Shown here: positions 47,401 to 56,800 of the stretch, one piece after another | Layout: each line of letters starts with the position of its first letter | Position numbering within the stretch: the stretch's first letter is position 1 | Assembly (NCBI GenBank): GCA_036898135.1 | Contig: CM072517.1 | Span: forward strand, 60,568,960-60,632,959 | Direction of reading: 5' to 3' | Source: Oncomelania hupensis | Taxonomy: Eukaryota; Mollusca; Gastropoda; Littorinimorpha; Pomatiopsidae | DNA length: 64,000 bases | Translations under genes and position numbers: made by a program | Notes under the pieces: model-generated | Told to the model about the DNA's origin: nothing | Database searches by the model: none | The model's input: only the letters and a program-made list of their open reading frames with translations

Positions 47401-49143
47401 TTATTGTTTATTCTTAGCTCTGAAACAAAATACGTTGACATTGATTGTAGATGCTGCTACATTTACACTGGCAAACTCCAACTGACAGTTAATATTATGG
47501 AAGGGGTCAAACTGCCACAAAATTCGTCAAGGCTTTTTAAATTCTATGTTCACTACCTTTGGGGCTATTTTGCCATTTTTCAAAGACAAAAGGTTTCCAT
47601 TTTTCACAAACCGTTCTAACTCTTATCAGTTTTACAATGGGTAGGACACCATGGCTTCACAAAGCAATGAAGCCACCATCAGCCTGATGCTCATGGTATG
47701 TTTGTGTGAGACACAACAATGATTTCTTCCTTTGCCGCTAATTGATGTGAAAGAGTGGAGACTAAACGTTTTCGCTAGAGCAAAAGGAACTACTGCTGCT
47801 TGCTGGTAGCTTTGGGTGGTTTTCCAAACACACCTTCTTCAGCAACACGACTGACCTGACTACAATCTGATTCCGTGTGCACCATCGTAAGAAGGCCACA
47901 ACGTGTGTGACTGAATCAGGTTTTGTAGACTGGGATCACAAAGTGGCATCCTCTGTCTTTATTGAGAGTGGGTTTTAAGGCTTTGATATAAATTACATTA
48001 AACAATAGCATTAAACGCATAGCAGTGTGAGTCTGTGTTTACACATACACACCCCTCTCCCCTCCCGAACCCCCTGCCAATTTTTTTTCTCTGGATTGTT
48101 ATTGCAAATCTGTGTGAGATGAGTCCTAAATAGTCCAAAAAGGACATTTAAAAAAGTGTCCTCCACCCATCTGTGTGCGTCATGTGTGCCGTCTGTGCAA
48201 AACTTGCCAAGTGGATTAATATCTCAAAACATATTTCAACTACCATAAACAAACTTAATAAAATGGTGTGTATCCACGAGGCCTCATAAGTGATCAGTGA
48301 ATGAATAACTTCACTTCAAGGTCAAGGGTCAACAAATGGTCAAACAATGACAAATTTCCACAAAATTTCATGTTTGAAAAAAAATTGAACTTATGATTCT
48401 TTGATGTATGATAGATATCAATGAGATACACATACTATACAAATTTGGTCAACCTCACTTCAGGATCACTGAAAGCTGTCCAAAGTTGGTTAGTATAGGT
48501 ACTTTGAAGTACTTGATCCTAAACTACGAGATATAAAGTCTAAACTTGTACTTAGAGACGATAGATTGATCTTTTATATATGAGTTCCATTTTTGCATTG
48601 ATCTTGAAGGTCAAGGTCATTTTAGGCCTTGCAAAAACATACCAAAAATAGGTCATCGTAAAGTACAATGGCTGTATATTTAACCAATATTATGCAACAA
48701 CATTGGGTTATTTGATCATATATGCATGAGACATCACATGAAGGTCAAGGTCACTAAAGGTTAAGGTTATCTGGTTACGTTTTTGAAGCTGGAGATCAAG
48801 GTCAGCCAAGGTCAAGAACATAGAAAGATCAGTATCCATATTTCTTTGCATTTAATGCCACCATTTCTTCTTTTTTTTCTTCTGGGCACTCATTTTCATG
48901 TTAAATATTGCAAGTTTCATAAGGAGCATGGGAGTCACATGGGCTTTGCCCATCTAGCGTTTTTGTTGTTTGTATGTGGGTAAGAGAGAGCAGTAGTTAA
49001 TTGATTGGCGTACTGTTTCAATTGTTAGAAAATGTATTTTGCAGGGAGCAGCGACTAATGACGCAGCAGCAGCAGCCAAGAGGGCCAAGGCGCAGGAAGC
49101 CATTCAGGAACTGGACCTGGAGACTGAGGCCAAGGGACAGAGG
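22402..49143 (+). CDS. XRCC6: XRCC6 / Ku70, X-ray repair cross-complementing protein 6 (C-terminal exons beyond window)
   Basis: Ku70 pairs with Ku80 to form the ring that threads DNA ends and recruits DNA-PKcs and ligase IV in non-homologous end joining. Coding exons: 22402-22479, 22807-22914, 23235-23309, 27012-27053, 27465-27519, 28659-28752, 29368-29446, 32181-32288, 32830-32906, 33102-33185, 33835-33931, 37791-37905, 38618-38706, 39173-39301, 44206-44317, 46156-46317, 47043-47143, 49045-49143. Total 1704 nt (568 codons), with phases closing in frame. Family hallmarks: acidic N-terminus ([14 protein letters not shown]), a vWA-like domain opening [55 protein letters not shown], then the Ku core with [49 protein letters not shown] and [10 protein letters not shown]. 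The last visible exon is alanine- and lysine-rich like the linker before the SAP domain. Human Ku70 is 609 aa, so only the C-terminal SAP part is missing. Confidence 0.96.
23139..23216 (+). mobile_element. 3' end fragment of the AAGGTCA Helitron-like family
   Basis: Reads GGCACTCATTTTCATGTTA..., then GAGCATGTGAGTCACATGGG and CTTTGCCCTTCTAT. It matches the last 70-80 bp of the longer copy ending at 48957. It ends about 18 bp before the acceptor of Ku70 exon 3, so the TE abuts the polypyrimidine tract of that exon. Confidence 0.6.
23554..24044 (+). mobile_element. piggyBac-like element flanked by TTAA
   Basis: The ends TTAACTCGTTGAACCC (23554-23569) and GGGTTCAAAGGGTTAA (24029-24044) are inverted with two mismatches and include TTAA on both sides. 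Subterminal palindromes GACCGATATATCGGTC and GACCGATAAACCGGTC follow the left end. A short frame at 23795-23902 encodes a basic then acidic peptide consistent with the N-terminus of a piggyBac transposase. The catalytic domain is absent. Confidence 0.75.
23795..23902 (+). pseudogene. Short piggyBac-type N-terminal peptide frame
   Basis: 35 codons starting [15 protein letters not shown] and ending DDNEDEEMT. The stop codon overlaps a good splice-donor sequence (ACATA|GTAAGT), so in a complete parent element the frame may have continued into a second exon. Basic start plus acidic DDNEDEE fits the N-terminus of piggyBac-type transposases, but length prevents certainty. Confidence 0.35.
24147..25024 (+). 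mobile_element. AAGGTCA-rich Helitron-like repeat, copy 1
   Basis: Colinear with 48100-48957 and with the right edge of the window: CCTAAATAGTC, then ACTTGCAAGTGGATTAATAT, then a body with many AAGGTCA units (AAGGTCAAGGTCAC at about 24355, others near 24515, 24675, 24811, 24892 and 24910). The copy breaks off where a retroposon inserted at 25025. Non-coding. Confidence 0.65.
25038..25738 (+). mobile_element. Retroposon with (AATC)n tail, longest copy
   Basis: 701 bp with a perfect 13-bp duplication AGCTAGCTAAACA (25025-25037 and 25739-25751). It starts CCCCTTGGGGTCATGAGCAA and ends CTAAAGCAACAATAAATCAA plus TCAATCA. Other copies are 4935-5510 (minus), 44561-45093 and 62739-62796. No coding frame and no A/B boxes were recognised, so it may be the 3' end of an unidentified LINE or a long SINE-like family. 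Confidence 0.8.
26037..26345 (-). mobile_element. 5'-truncated RTE-like LINE, copy 2
   Basis: Starts on the plus strand with TATCATATCCTATCCTATCC, the complement of the pentameric 3' tail, then matches the C-terminal coding end of the LINE at 34209-37400. Frames are broken. The flanks (25916-26012 and 26345-26480) may belong to a host element that it interrupts, but this is uncertain. Confidence 0.75.
26838..26934 (+). mobile_element. 3' end fragment of the AAGGTCA Helitron-like family
   Basis: TTGCATTTGAATGCCATCGT...TTTTCATGTTAAAT then GGAGCATGTGAGTCATATG and ending CTTCTAG, colinear with the last ~100 bp of the copy ending at 48957. The terminal hairpin is degraded. Confidence 0.5.
27785..27900 (-). 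mobile_element. SINE-like 3' terminus
   Basis: ATAATAATAATACAGGATGC followed by GCGCCTTTCC and CTCAAAGCGC on the plus strand. This resembles the complement of 3' ends shared by many invertebrate SINEs and LINEs (GCGC-containing stem plus short repeat tail). Boundaries are approximate. Confidence 0.4.
29540..32090 (+). mobile_element. Diverged SINE-like copy split by an LTR insertion
   Basis: Around 29600-29740 the sequence matches 20411-20500 (CCGAGGTCTAGTCTGGGAAG, GACTTTAAAGATGCTGAGGA). Around 31990-32080 it matches the continuation (GTCCAGGATTTTGCTCAGTG). The two parts are separated by the LTR-like insertion at 29897-31968. About 140 bp left of the insertion does not match the other copy. 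Confidence 0.45.
29897..31968. mobile_element. Probable solo LTR (2,072 bp)
   Basis: Begins TGTCACG and ends CGTGACA, a short TG...CA inverted terminus typical of LTRs. A perfect 5-bp duplication GTAAG lies immediately outside both ends (29892-29896 and 31969-31973). There is no coding capacity; the interior is AT-rich with polyadenylation-like AATAAAG near 30690. Five-base duplications are usual for gypsy or BEL integrases. A non-autonomous LTR-type element is an alternative. It lies in the Ku70 intron between exons 29368-29446 and 32181-32288. Confidence 0.7.
32907..33101. other. Short Ku70 intron, nothing recognised
   Basis: One of the few compact introns in the gene; it carries only splice signals and unique sequence. 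Confidence 0.5.
33387..33569 (+). other. Candidate in-frame cassette exon in Ku70
   Basis: This 183-bp interval lies in the intron between the exons at 33102-33185 and 33835-33931. It has a pyrimidine-rich acceptor ending in AG at 33386, an open frame in the phase required by the upstream exon (phase 2), no stop codon, and a strong GTAAGT donor at 33570. Its length is 61 codons exactly, so inclusion would keep the Ku70 frame. It would insert a peptide starting [12 protein letters not shown] into the start of the Ku core. No homologous segment is known to me in Ku70. It may be an alternative exon or chance. Confidence 0.35.
34215..34895 (-). pseudogene. LINE reverse transcriptase C-terminal part
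   Basis: Two frames (34545-34895 and 34215-34475) read [50 protein letters not shown] and then [20 protein letters not shown] and [17 protein letters not shown]. This is the thumb and C-terminal extension of the protein. A stop and frameshift between the two frames confirm inactivity. Confidence 0.8.
34892..36775 (-). pseudogene. LINE endonuclease C-terminal part plus reverse transcriptase, catalytic box deleted
   Basis: 627 codons. Endonuclease motifs include [20 protein letters not shown] and DIGSDHNLV (the SDH catalytic motif). Reverse transcriptase follows with [52 protein letters not shown] and [18 protein letters not shown]. After SIGGRAK the frame stops, and the overlapping next frame resumes at MMTNNTNG. 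In related elements the FADD catalytic box lies between these two points, so a short deletion plus frameshift has removed it. Confidence 0.85.
36781..37206 (-). pseudogene. LINE endonuclease, N-terminal part
   Basis: Contains [20 protein letters not shown] and [15 protein letters not shown], the N-terminal strands of an AP-type endonuclease (the asparagine of TWNVRT and glutamate of SELRW are expected catalytic positions). The frame is lost after FLVTRTF, where the next open frame takes over. It forms one original protein with 34892-36775. Confidence 0.8.
38047..38348. repeat. 44-bp minisatellite, about 7 imperfect units
   Basis: Direct repeats of a unit containing TTGTTGCAGAATGAAACTGT and AAGAAAACTGAAGACTGTTC, with small length variation, in the Ku70 intron before the exon at 38618. 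Probably non-coding. Confidence 0.85.
39388..39586 (-). mobile_element. 5'-truncated RTE-like LINE, copy 3
   Basis: Starts CCTATCCTATCCTATCATAT on the plus strand (complement of the pentameric tail), followed by about 170 bp matching the coding 3' end of the LINE at 34209-37400. It sits directly beside the 39-bp minisatellite. Confidence 0.75.
39607..40912. repeat. 39-bp minisatellite block 1, about 33 units
   Basis: Tandem unit containing GCTGTAGCTGCTTGAATATC and TAGTTCACCTTCTCTGTTA, with scattered point changes and rare length changes. Because 39 is a multiple of 3 and the minus-strand frame lacks stops, a 429-codon frame (39676-40965) of 13-residue repeats ([13 protein letters not shown] type) stays open. 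It lies in the Ku70 intron between exons 39173-39301 and 44206-44317. Confidence 0.95.
41621..41850 (+). pseudogene. hAT transposase C-terminal dimerisation fragment
   Basis: The frame opens [20 protein letters not shown] and contains [20 protein letters not shown] followed by [14 protein letters not shown], the conserved end of hAT transposases. The catalytic core is absent, so this is an internally deleted copy. Confidence 0.75.
42129..42184. repeat. (AAT)n microsatellite
   Basis: About 18 AAT units inside the hAT-like remnant, expanded from a short ATAATAAT present in the sister half of its internal duplication. Confidence 0.95.
42450..43107. repeat. 39-bp minisatellite block 2, about 17 units
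   Basis: Same unit as 39607-40912, starting directly after the hAT-like target duplication and ending at CTTCTCTGGGTTGTGATCC. A 1-bp deletion near 42570 breaks the long open frame. The blocks are separated by about 350 bp of unrelated sequence plus the transposon. Confidence 0.95.
44429..44481. repeat. (AG)n microsatellite
   Basis: About 26 AG units in the Ku70 intron downstream of the exon at 44206-44317. Confidence 0.95.
44561..45093 (+). mobile_element. Retroposon with (AATC)n tail, copy 3 (5'-truncated)
   Basis: Matches 25038-25738 from ATCCCCACTTT onward and ends CAACAATCAATCAATC. A perfect 13-bp duplication ATTCTTGGTTAGT flanks it (44548-44560 and 45094-45106). Confidence 0.85.
45117..45460. 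repeat. Local duplication of a ~65-bp intron segment
   Basis: TATTTTGAAAGTCTGCAAAG...TTCATTTTCATTTTCAGG (about 45119-45180) recurs as TATTTTGGAAGTCGGCAAAG...TTCATGTTCATTTTCAGG (about 45387-45455). Between them a second short unit (ATAAATAATTA...TACAGCAATCTA) also occurs twice. Probably an old tandem duplication in the Ku70 intron. Confidence 0.6.
46855..46922 (+). mobile_element. Degraded 3' end of the AAGGTCA Helitron-like family
   Basis: Ends AGCTGGTGAGTCCTATGGGC and TTTGCCCTTCCCG, resembling the terminal hairpin region at 48939-48957. Short and diverged. Confidence 0.35.
47144..48090. other. Ku70 intron sequence, nothing recognised
   Basis: Unique sequence between the exon at 47043-47143 and the Helitron-like repeat. 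No motif-bearing frame, inverted termini or tandem repeat was found. Confidence 0.5.
48097..48957 (+). mobile_element. AAGGTCA-rich Helitron-like repeat, copy 2 (most complete)
   Basis: Runs from the AAATCTGTGTGAGATGAGTCC region through TCCTAAATAGTCC, an AAGGTCA-rich body, and ends GGGAGTCACATGGGCTTTGC then CCATCTAG. The end forms a hairpin (ATGGGC-TTT-GCCCAT, 48939-48953) directly followed by CTAG, as in Helitron 3' termini (hairpin plus CTRR). AAGGTCA units occur at about 48317, 48607, 48741, 48791 and 48808. No Rep/helicase gene is present, so the copy is non-autonomous. The superfamily assignment is an inference. Confidence 0.55.
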
Positions 49144-49333
49144 GTCAGTGTGGTGTGTGTGTGTGTGTGTCTGAAACTGCTTGAAAAATCTAGGCTACTC
49201 TTTTACTAACATACATAGCCATAGCAATCCCCCCCAAAATGTTTTCCATATTTTGGCAAATCTCAGACCTGTTTACCCATACGATTTCGCCGTATTTTAT
49301 ACGGGACATTTGATAAAATACGACCAATACGGG

Positions 49334-50259
49334 TGTCAAAGAACGTGTTCTAAACATTCACGCGCACGCACTCATATAATCCCAACGAAACTAAATGATA
49401 AAATGTTAGTTTGTATATTCATTCTTTCCACACACACACAAACACTGACAACAACGACTCCTCAGAAAACACAACAAGTATCACTTCAAAGGTCATAGTT
49501 CCGTATAATCAAAACGAAATGTTATCTGTATCTGACTACCACACACGGGTCAGGCGTCCATCGTCGAAATGAAACTGTTAGTCGGACAGAAGACCAATGG
49601 AAACGATGTCTTCACATTCCTGTAGAGCAGGCCAACCAAAAGCAGCATACGTGGGTCAGAAAATCAGTTAATAATGTTAGGCGCAAACAGATTCCTTCTT
49701 TCAAGAGTTGCCAGTAATATATATATTGCGTGCCGGGGTCACAGATCAAACCGTCATCGCACAGTCCATCTGTCCTCTCGTAAAGCTGCCGTGCTTTGCA
49801 ATAACACTTTTTGTTTCTAGGATTGCATGTGAGTTCGGGACGGCAGGTCCTGAGTCCGGGTGCTGAACGACTGTTTGGTGTCCAATGTACCTAGATTGGT
49901 GGAGTTTGGGAAACCAGCATCGCACACCCTGCCGATGTCAAAACACTTTTGTCCCTTCTGGCATGGTGAAGTAGAAATCCACCAACATTGTTTATCCTAT
50001 TTTGCAAACTACAATAAAACAATTGACGGTAGGACAAACAGACACACGACTCAGTCACTCCCAACAATGAACTAAAACAACATATCAAAAGTTTTCGTCA
50101 TCCATGACGAAACTTAAAACCCTGACGTCAAAATTATACAAACTACAAGTACAGGCATTAGAAATAACAATTATAACTTCTTCATTTGAAATCGTCACTT
50201 TGTGACTGCTGTTCAAAGTGATACAAGTAACTGTCCAACTAAAAATCCGGTTTGTTACA
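49334..50259 (-). repeat. Outer element 3' LTR
   Basis: 926 bp. On the plus strand it begins TGTCAAAGAACGTG and ends GGTTTGTTACA; on the element's strand this reads TGTAACAAACC...CTTTGACA. It differs from the 5' LTR at only a handful of positions by eye. Confidence 0.95.
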
Positions 50260-50457
50260 TCACCCCATTCTCCGGGGGAAAAAAAATATTTGTTTAGAAT
50301 AAATTTTTTTTTCAAAACATTCAATAAATAATAAGTTTTTCATTAATAAATGGAAACTAAATTCGTTATAACAATTATGATAACAAAATTGTCATACCTT
50401 TTTCGTGAAGAGTACAGCTTTAGACCAACAACAAAAGCTTATCCAGCATGAAAACAA

Positions 50458-50846
50458 ACTGTCCTCTACAAACAGGAACAGTATAGGGCCCTCCACTAGT
50501 GCACCGAAATGCAGATAGATGGACAAGATACCCTTAAAATCAGCGCACACCACGTGCACTCAAACAATAAGCACTTCACAATCGTGCTGTCTAATTAAGC
50601 ATCCCAGTAATAACAGTACATTGTTAACCAGGCCAAATGCTCAATCAAAATACTGTCCTCTACAAACAGGAACAGTATAGGGCCCTCCACTAGTGCACCG
50701 GAATGCAGATAGATGGACAAGATACCCTTAAAATTAGCGCACACCACGTGCACTCAAACAATAAGCACTTCACAATCGTGCTGGCTAATTAAGCATCCCA
50801 GTATATAACAGTACATTGTTAACCAGGCCAAATGCTCAATCAAAAT
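50458..50846. repeat. 194-bp tandem duplication in the outer element's 3' untranslated region
   Basis: The segment from ACTGTCCTCTACAAACAGGA (50458) is repeated with period 194 starting at 50652, differing at a few bases (e.g. CGAAATGC/CGGAATGC, GCTGTC/GCTGGC). It is non-coding, between the RT stop and the 3' LTR. Confidence 0.9.
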
Positions 50847-51093
50847 ACTGCACACAACAGGCAGTCAAATACCATGCTAGAAGCCAGATTGGACATTAAA
50901 CCAAAAATGTCTCAATCCAAGTACCAAGGCCCACTTTCACTACTTCAGATTTAAACAATTTCATCAATAAATAAAAAATGCTGTTTTTTTTTTAAATTCA
51001 AGAACAGAATTTCATTTAATACATATCCTCTTACAGAAAACAGTTTTATACATACAAATGCAGTGGTTGAATACAATCATCATATGTCAATAT

Positions 51094-52607
51094 CTATACC
51101 GTCAATCGTGACAACACATCTGCCTCAACATTGTGGGAACCAGAGATGGGAACGACTGTGAAGCTATATTCTTGTAGGGCAAGAGCCCATCGCATTAAGC
51201 GGCCATTTGTTGTTTTATACCTTTTTAAATACGTCAACGGACGATGGTCTGTCTCAACAAAGAAATGTCTGCCGAAGAGATAACGGTGAAACTTGTCAAT
51301 AGCCCACACAAGGCCCAAGCACTCACGCTCCACAGTTGAATACCGCATCTCTCTTTCCAACAACTTCCTACTGGCAAACAAAACTGGGTGGAATGCACCA
51401 TCATCATCACGCTGCATCAAAACGGCACCTAACCCTGTAGATGACGCATCTGTCCTCACCGTGAATGACTGAGCAAAATCAGGAAGTCTATTCACTGGTT
51501 CTGAAGACAATATTGTTTTTGTTGTTTCAAGTGCCCTCTGACACTCATCTGACCATGCGACCTTTGTGGGTCGTCCTTTTTTTGTCAGATCTGTGAGCGG
51601 GCCTACAACAGTAGCAAAGTTAGGTATGTATCTACGGTAGAATCCTATCAGTCCTAACAACGATCTGACTTGTTTCTTTGTCTGAGGAACAGCGAGAGCC
51701 AAAATCTTTGACACTTTGCCAGACTGAGGGCGCATACATCCCCCACCAACCACATGAGCCAAAAATTCGATCTGAGTAAAACCAACCTCAACTTTTGATG
51801 GCCTTGCTGTGAGCCCATGAGCATATAGTTCTTGAAACACGCTATCTAGTGCTTCCACATGCTGACTCCATGTATCTGACGGGATCAAAATATCATCAAA
51901 AAATGACATTGCGCCGTAACGCTCAAGGTTGAGTTTTCTCATCATACGAGCAAAAGAGCTCGGAGCGGTCGACATCCCAAATGGCATGCGTGTGAAATGA
52001 AACAAACCTAAAGGAGTCTGAAAAGCGGTTTTTTCTTTGTCTTTTTCTGCCATTGGTATTTGCCAATAGCCTTTAGTCAGGTCTATTTTGCTGAAGTACT
52101 TTTTATCTCTCAATTTTGAGAAAAGAACCTCAGGGTCCGGGATTGGTTCTGCATCGAACTGAGTAATCTTATTCAGCTCTCTGAAATCAATACAAAACCG
52201 TGTGGCACCGTCCTTTTTCCGTACTAAAACAACCGGTGACGCAAATGGGGAAGATGAAGGTTCAATAACACCTAAAGACAACATCTTTTCCACCTCATCT
52301 TTGATAATCTCCTGTGACTGAAACGGAAGTGGATACTGCTTAACATTTACCACCACGTCTTTTGTCAACATCACTGAGTGGTCCTGCAAGTCAACTTGTC
52401 CTGGCATATCAGTCAGCATGTCAGTGTGTTTTTGCAAAATATCTGAAACGTCTTTTTTCTGACAAAAAAGTAGATCAGGATTTACTACAACATCAGTCAA
52501 GTCTTCAGTCTGTGTTGTAGGCATGCATTTGACTTGGACCTTATCAACATAAACACCATCATTTGCACAATCACCAGTGATGATGCTAACCAAACCTGTC
52601 TGCACTG
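51094..52607 (-). CDS. Outer element reverse transcriptase-RNase H
   Basis: Uninterrupted from the insertion point to the stop after EADVLSRLTV. RT motifs: VIEPSSSPFASPVVLVRKKD, FCIDFRELNKIT, KIDLTKGYWQIPMAEKDKEK, RMPFGMSTAPSSFARMM, and the catalytic box SFFDDIL. The connection region has GLIGFYRRYIPNFA; RNase H opens FTVRTDASSTGLGAVLMQRD and continues with VERECLGLVWAI and VETDHRPL. The first ~27 codons of the computed frame (52608-52686) come from the inner LTR and are not part of it. It lies after integrase, i.e. last in pol. All visible catalytic residues are intact. Confidence 0.93.
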
Positions 52608-53244
52608 TGTTACGTTGAAACGCGAATGGTAGTACGTCGGAAACGTGTACGATAGATCTAATCGTTTCGATTTGCAAAGTATTCAATAATGGAGTTTATT
52701 TACCTTTGATTTGAGTTTGCATTGTTGTTTGGAGAGGTTTTGTATAACGTTGATAATTTTTGTTGGTCGATGTTGATGTAGAGTATTCTGGATCTGCGTG
52801 TTTACTCTTGATAGAAATTTCCGGATGGATATCGAAGGTCGTGAATGTTCCCGGAAGTAGAGAAAATGTGAATGACGTGGGTCAGTGATGACGATCTTTG
52901 GTTCGATTGGTGGCGGTGCGTCATTTCTACCACGTACCAAATCGTTCCAGAAAAGAGAGAGGTTATTTAATCGTGTGCCGAGTTGCTGTTGAGAGACTGT
53001 AAAGTTGTTGATAGTGATTTGGAGAGTTGCTGTGAAAGTTATTGATTTGAGTTGAGAATTGTATGCAGTTGTTGGTATGTGCTGAATAAAAGTGGAAAAC
53101 TTCATACGTCGACTTTGTGACTTGTACGCTGTTTGGACGGGTTGCGTGAATAAACGAATCTGAGTTACACAACTATCAGGAATTCAAGCATCGGGGCTGA
53201 ATCAGATACTGATAGAAAACACCAACATCAAACGGAGTGTAACA
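52608..53244 (+). repeat. Inner element 5' LTR
   Basis: 637 bp. An antisense open frame of 140 codons (52683-53105, minus) is present in both LTR copies. Sequence AATAAAAG near 53087 could serve polyadenylation. Confidence 0.95.
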
Positions 53245-53709
53245 TTTTGGGGGTCAAGCCGCGATTCACGCCATAGCCAAGGGTTCAACTGCTACAACAA
53301 GCGAGTCAACGTTACGAGAGGCAGTCATCGAGGGTAGCCGCCAACGAGTTGCGTCGAGAGGGGCCAACATACTGGGACTACATCACCGATAGGTTCGGGT
53401 TGACTGCAAGGGCGTGTAGTCGCCGAAGAGTTGCTTCGTGAGCGAACAACAGAGCGGGACTACGTGGCTGCCGCAGGACTACGTCGAGGGACAGTCTCGG
53501 AGCTACATCGCCAGTGTTACAGCGAGCGTCGAGTGGACGTCGCGTCTACTTCAGCACAGGAGCGTGTACATCAACACCAGCGTGGTGCAGCGTCGCATAC
53601 GACGAGGACAGCGGGGCCTGCGTCAACGAAGGCGACTAGTGACAAGCATCAGCGCTACTGCAGAAAGCGTGCTGTTCTAGAACAGTCTAGAAAGGTACAG
53701 CACAGTCAA

Positions 53710-53816
53710 GAACTTTCCAGAAAAAAAGAACTCTACAGTTAAGAACTTTCTAGAAGAAGAACCTTCCAGAAAAGAACTTTCTAGAAAAGAACTTTCTTGA
53801 AAAGAACTTTCCAGAA
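53710..53816 (+). promoter_or_regulatory. Array of six perfect heat-shock-element motifs upstream of inner gag
   Basis: Six copies of GAAnnTTCnnGAA, the three-unit heat-shock factor site, lie at 53710-53722, 53743-53755, 53759-53771, 53774-53786, 53789-53801 and 53804-53816. The last four start exactly 15 bp apart, and the one at 53743 begins 16 bp before the next. The motif is AAGAACTTTCYAGAA. The array ends 8 bp before the gag start codon, between the LTR and gag. Binding is inferred from the consensus only; it may also be read as a simple 15-bp tandem repeat. Confidence 0.6.
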
Positions 53817-53824
53817 GCATCAAG

Positions 53825-56800
53825 ATGGCTGACTTCTGGCAGAAAGGGGTTGAACTAAATCTAAAAGGCAAACAGCTGACGGAGTACGTCAAATGCCAGG
53901 AGAGAATATTGCGTGAAGAAAGAGAAGAACAGCGAAGGCGCGAAGAAAGAGAATTGGAAGAGAAGCGTCTAGAAAAAGAAATAGAATTAGAACAGAAGCG
54001 TCTAGAAATTGAACAGCAGCGGCAAGAAAAAGACAGAGAATTCGAGCTGAAGCGTCTTGAGTTCCAGCTAGAAATGGCGCGTATCCAGCAACAGCAGCAT
54101 GCGCCACAAGTTATCAGTGACAACACGGCTCCAAAATTGCCAGCTTTCGTCGACGGGAAGGACCAGATTGACAGTTATCTGGCGAGATTCGAAAGGTTCG
54201 CTGAAAGCTCTAACTGGCAACCTCAAGACTGGGCAATTCGACTGAGTGCACTTCTGACGGGGCAAGCTCTCGAAGTCTACACCAGACTGTCGAACGATGA
54301 CGCCAAAAACTACGACGTCTTGAAAGAGGCCCTATTGCAGTGCTACAACTTTACAGAGAAGGGCTACCGTAAACGCTTCCGTGAATGCCGGCCTAAGTCA
54401 GACGAGACGCCAAAGCAGTTTGTGGAGCGCCTGTCGTCATATCTACACAAGTGGGTGGAGTTATCAGGCGAAATGAAGTCTTACGACAGTCTCCATGACC
54501 TGATCGTGAAGGAACAATTTCTCAACGCCTGTCACAAGGACCTAGCGACCCACTTAGAAGAACAAAAGCTGCAGACGCTTAAAGATGTGACTGAGGCTGC
54601 TGAAAGATATCTTATCGCTCATGGGAAAACCCTGGGGCCACCCAGCGCGACGAAACATTTTCAGAAGACTGCAAACCATGGGAACCAGATCCAAGGGAGC
54701 CGGACGAGCCAGAAACAGACGGACTCCACGCCTCCTCCCAGGGAAGGGCACTCAAGAGGCTGTTTTATCTGCAACGCTACAGACCACAGAGCTGCCAGCT
54801 GCCCTCAAAGCAGAAATAGCGGACAGCGGAGCAGTATGGACAATTCAGCGGCGGGCAACCGGCAGAGGCGGTTCTCCAAACAACGGCAAACCAGTAGATC
54901 TGACCATCAGGTGTGCGGCGGGAGCGTCATTCTTCCGAGTGAGACCGAGCGCACAGCTACCCCTGCGGACGTGCAAGAGTGCATGACTGATGGCCAACTT
55001 CTCCTTGCCAACGGAAAATCCATCCCCGTCGTCGCCAGCGCAGCAGTGACCGTCCAGAACATGCCAGTTTCCGAGGGACGCGTCGGAAATCATGAAGTGA
55101 CTGTTTTAAGAGACTCTGGCTGCAGTGGGGTCATCGTCAGAGAAGACCTAATCGCTAAAGAACAGTTCACTGGCGATTCAAAATGGACACTTATGGCCGA
55201 CAGCAAATGTGTGAAAGCGCCAGTTGCGAAGATTCATGTCAACACCCCTTTCTACACAGGCGAAGTCGAAGCGGTTTGTCTGAAGAAGCCGCTGTATGAT
55301 TTGATGATCGGGAATATCGACGGCGCGAGACGACCCGACGACCCCGATCCAGAGTGGAGTCCTGCCTCAACTCAACACGTCGAAGTTGTGGAGGAGGATC
55401 CATTGCCGTTTCCCGATGGAGACCTTACAGAGCTGCTACGGGACAATGTGGTTACTCCGGCTCGGCCCTGCCGACCAGAGATCGTCGGTGCTGTTACTAC
55501 CAGGGCCCAGGCCAAGAGAGACAAGACGTCTACGCCACTGAAGGTCGCCGACAACTCTAAAGCTGCCATCGTGGACAGAGATAAGCTGATTCAGCTCCAG
55601 GAAGCTGATAGCACATTAAACAAGTACAGGAACCGCCAAGACCACGTGACCAAAGGCAGTGGTACGGTCTATTTTGAGGTGAAGGCCAAGATCCTGTATC
55701 GAATCTTCCAGCACCCGAGGGTCAACGGAGGGAAACCACTACGTCAAGTCTTGGTACCGTTACCCCTAAGGCGCCAGGTGATGGAAGTAGCGCATGACTC
55801 AATTATGGGAGGTCACCTAGGTGTCAAGAAGACGTCGGATAGAATCCAGGCGGTGTTCTACTGGCCAGGACTTCATGCGGACGTCAGCCGTTTCTGCCGA
55901 TCGTGTGACATTTGCCAGAAGACCATACCTCGAGGAAGGGTCCCGAAAGTGCCTATGCAGAGGATGCCTCTGATCGACCGACCTTTCAAGAGGGTGGCCT
56001 TAGACTTAATCGGCGAAATAAGACCTCCGAGTGAAGAAGGTCATCGATGGGTACTGACTTTAGTGGACTATGCGACTCGGTACCCAGAAGCAGTGCCTCT
56101 GAAGAAGATTGACACTGAAACTGTAGCAAAGGCACTGGTGGACATGTTCAGTAGACTTGGAGTGCCTGAAGAGATTCTGACAGACCTCGGGACGCAGTTC
56201 GTCTCTGACTGCATGAAGGAGGTCAACAGACTGCTGAGCATCCGGCATTTAACTACGACACCCTACCATCCCATGTGCAACGGGCTTGTCGAAAAGTTCA
56301 ATGCTACGTTGAAGTCCACCCTGAAGAAACTGTGCAGCGAGCAGCCCAGACAATGGCATCGCTACATCAACGCCCTACTTTTCGCCTACAGAGAAGTGCC
56401 GCAGGAGTCTACCGGCTTTTCTCCGTTCGAGCTGCTGTACGGAAGAACCATCCGAGGGCCGATGCACATCCTGAAAGAACTGTGGACGAAAGAAGTAGAC
56501 ACCCCAGAGGTGAAGAACAGTTACCAGTACGTGTTTGAGCTACGAGAGAAGCTGGAGCAGACACTCGAGATAGCCAGAGAAAACCTGAAGAAGTCCCAGG
56601 ACTGTGGAAAGCATTACTATGATCGGAGGGCTGTGAACAGGAAGTTCAAACCTGGCAACAAAGTGCTGGTGCTGCTACCTACTGATCATAATAAGTTGCT
56701 GATGCAGTGGAAAGGCCCGTACGAAGTGGAGACCGTGGTGGGGATCAATGACTACAAGGTGAAGGTCGGCCAGCATTCCAAGATATACCACGCCAACCTC

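Noticed and set aside
53431..53742. Plus-strand 103-codon frame in the inner element leader
   Set aside because: Arginine- and glutamine-rich without motifs, overlapping another frame and the heat-shock-element array; gag starts downstream at 53825.
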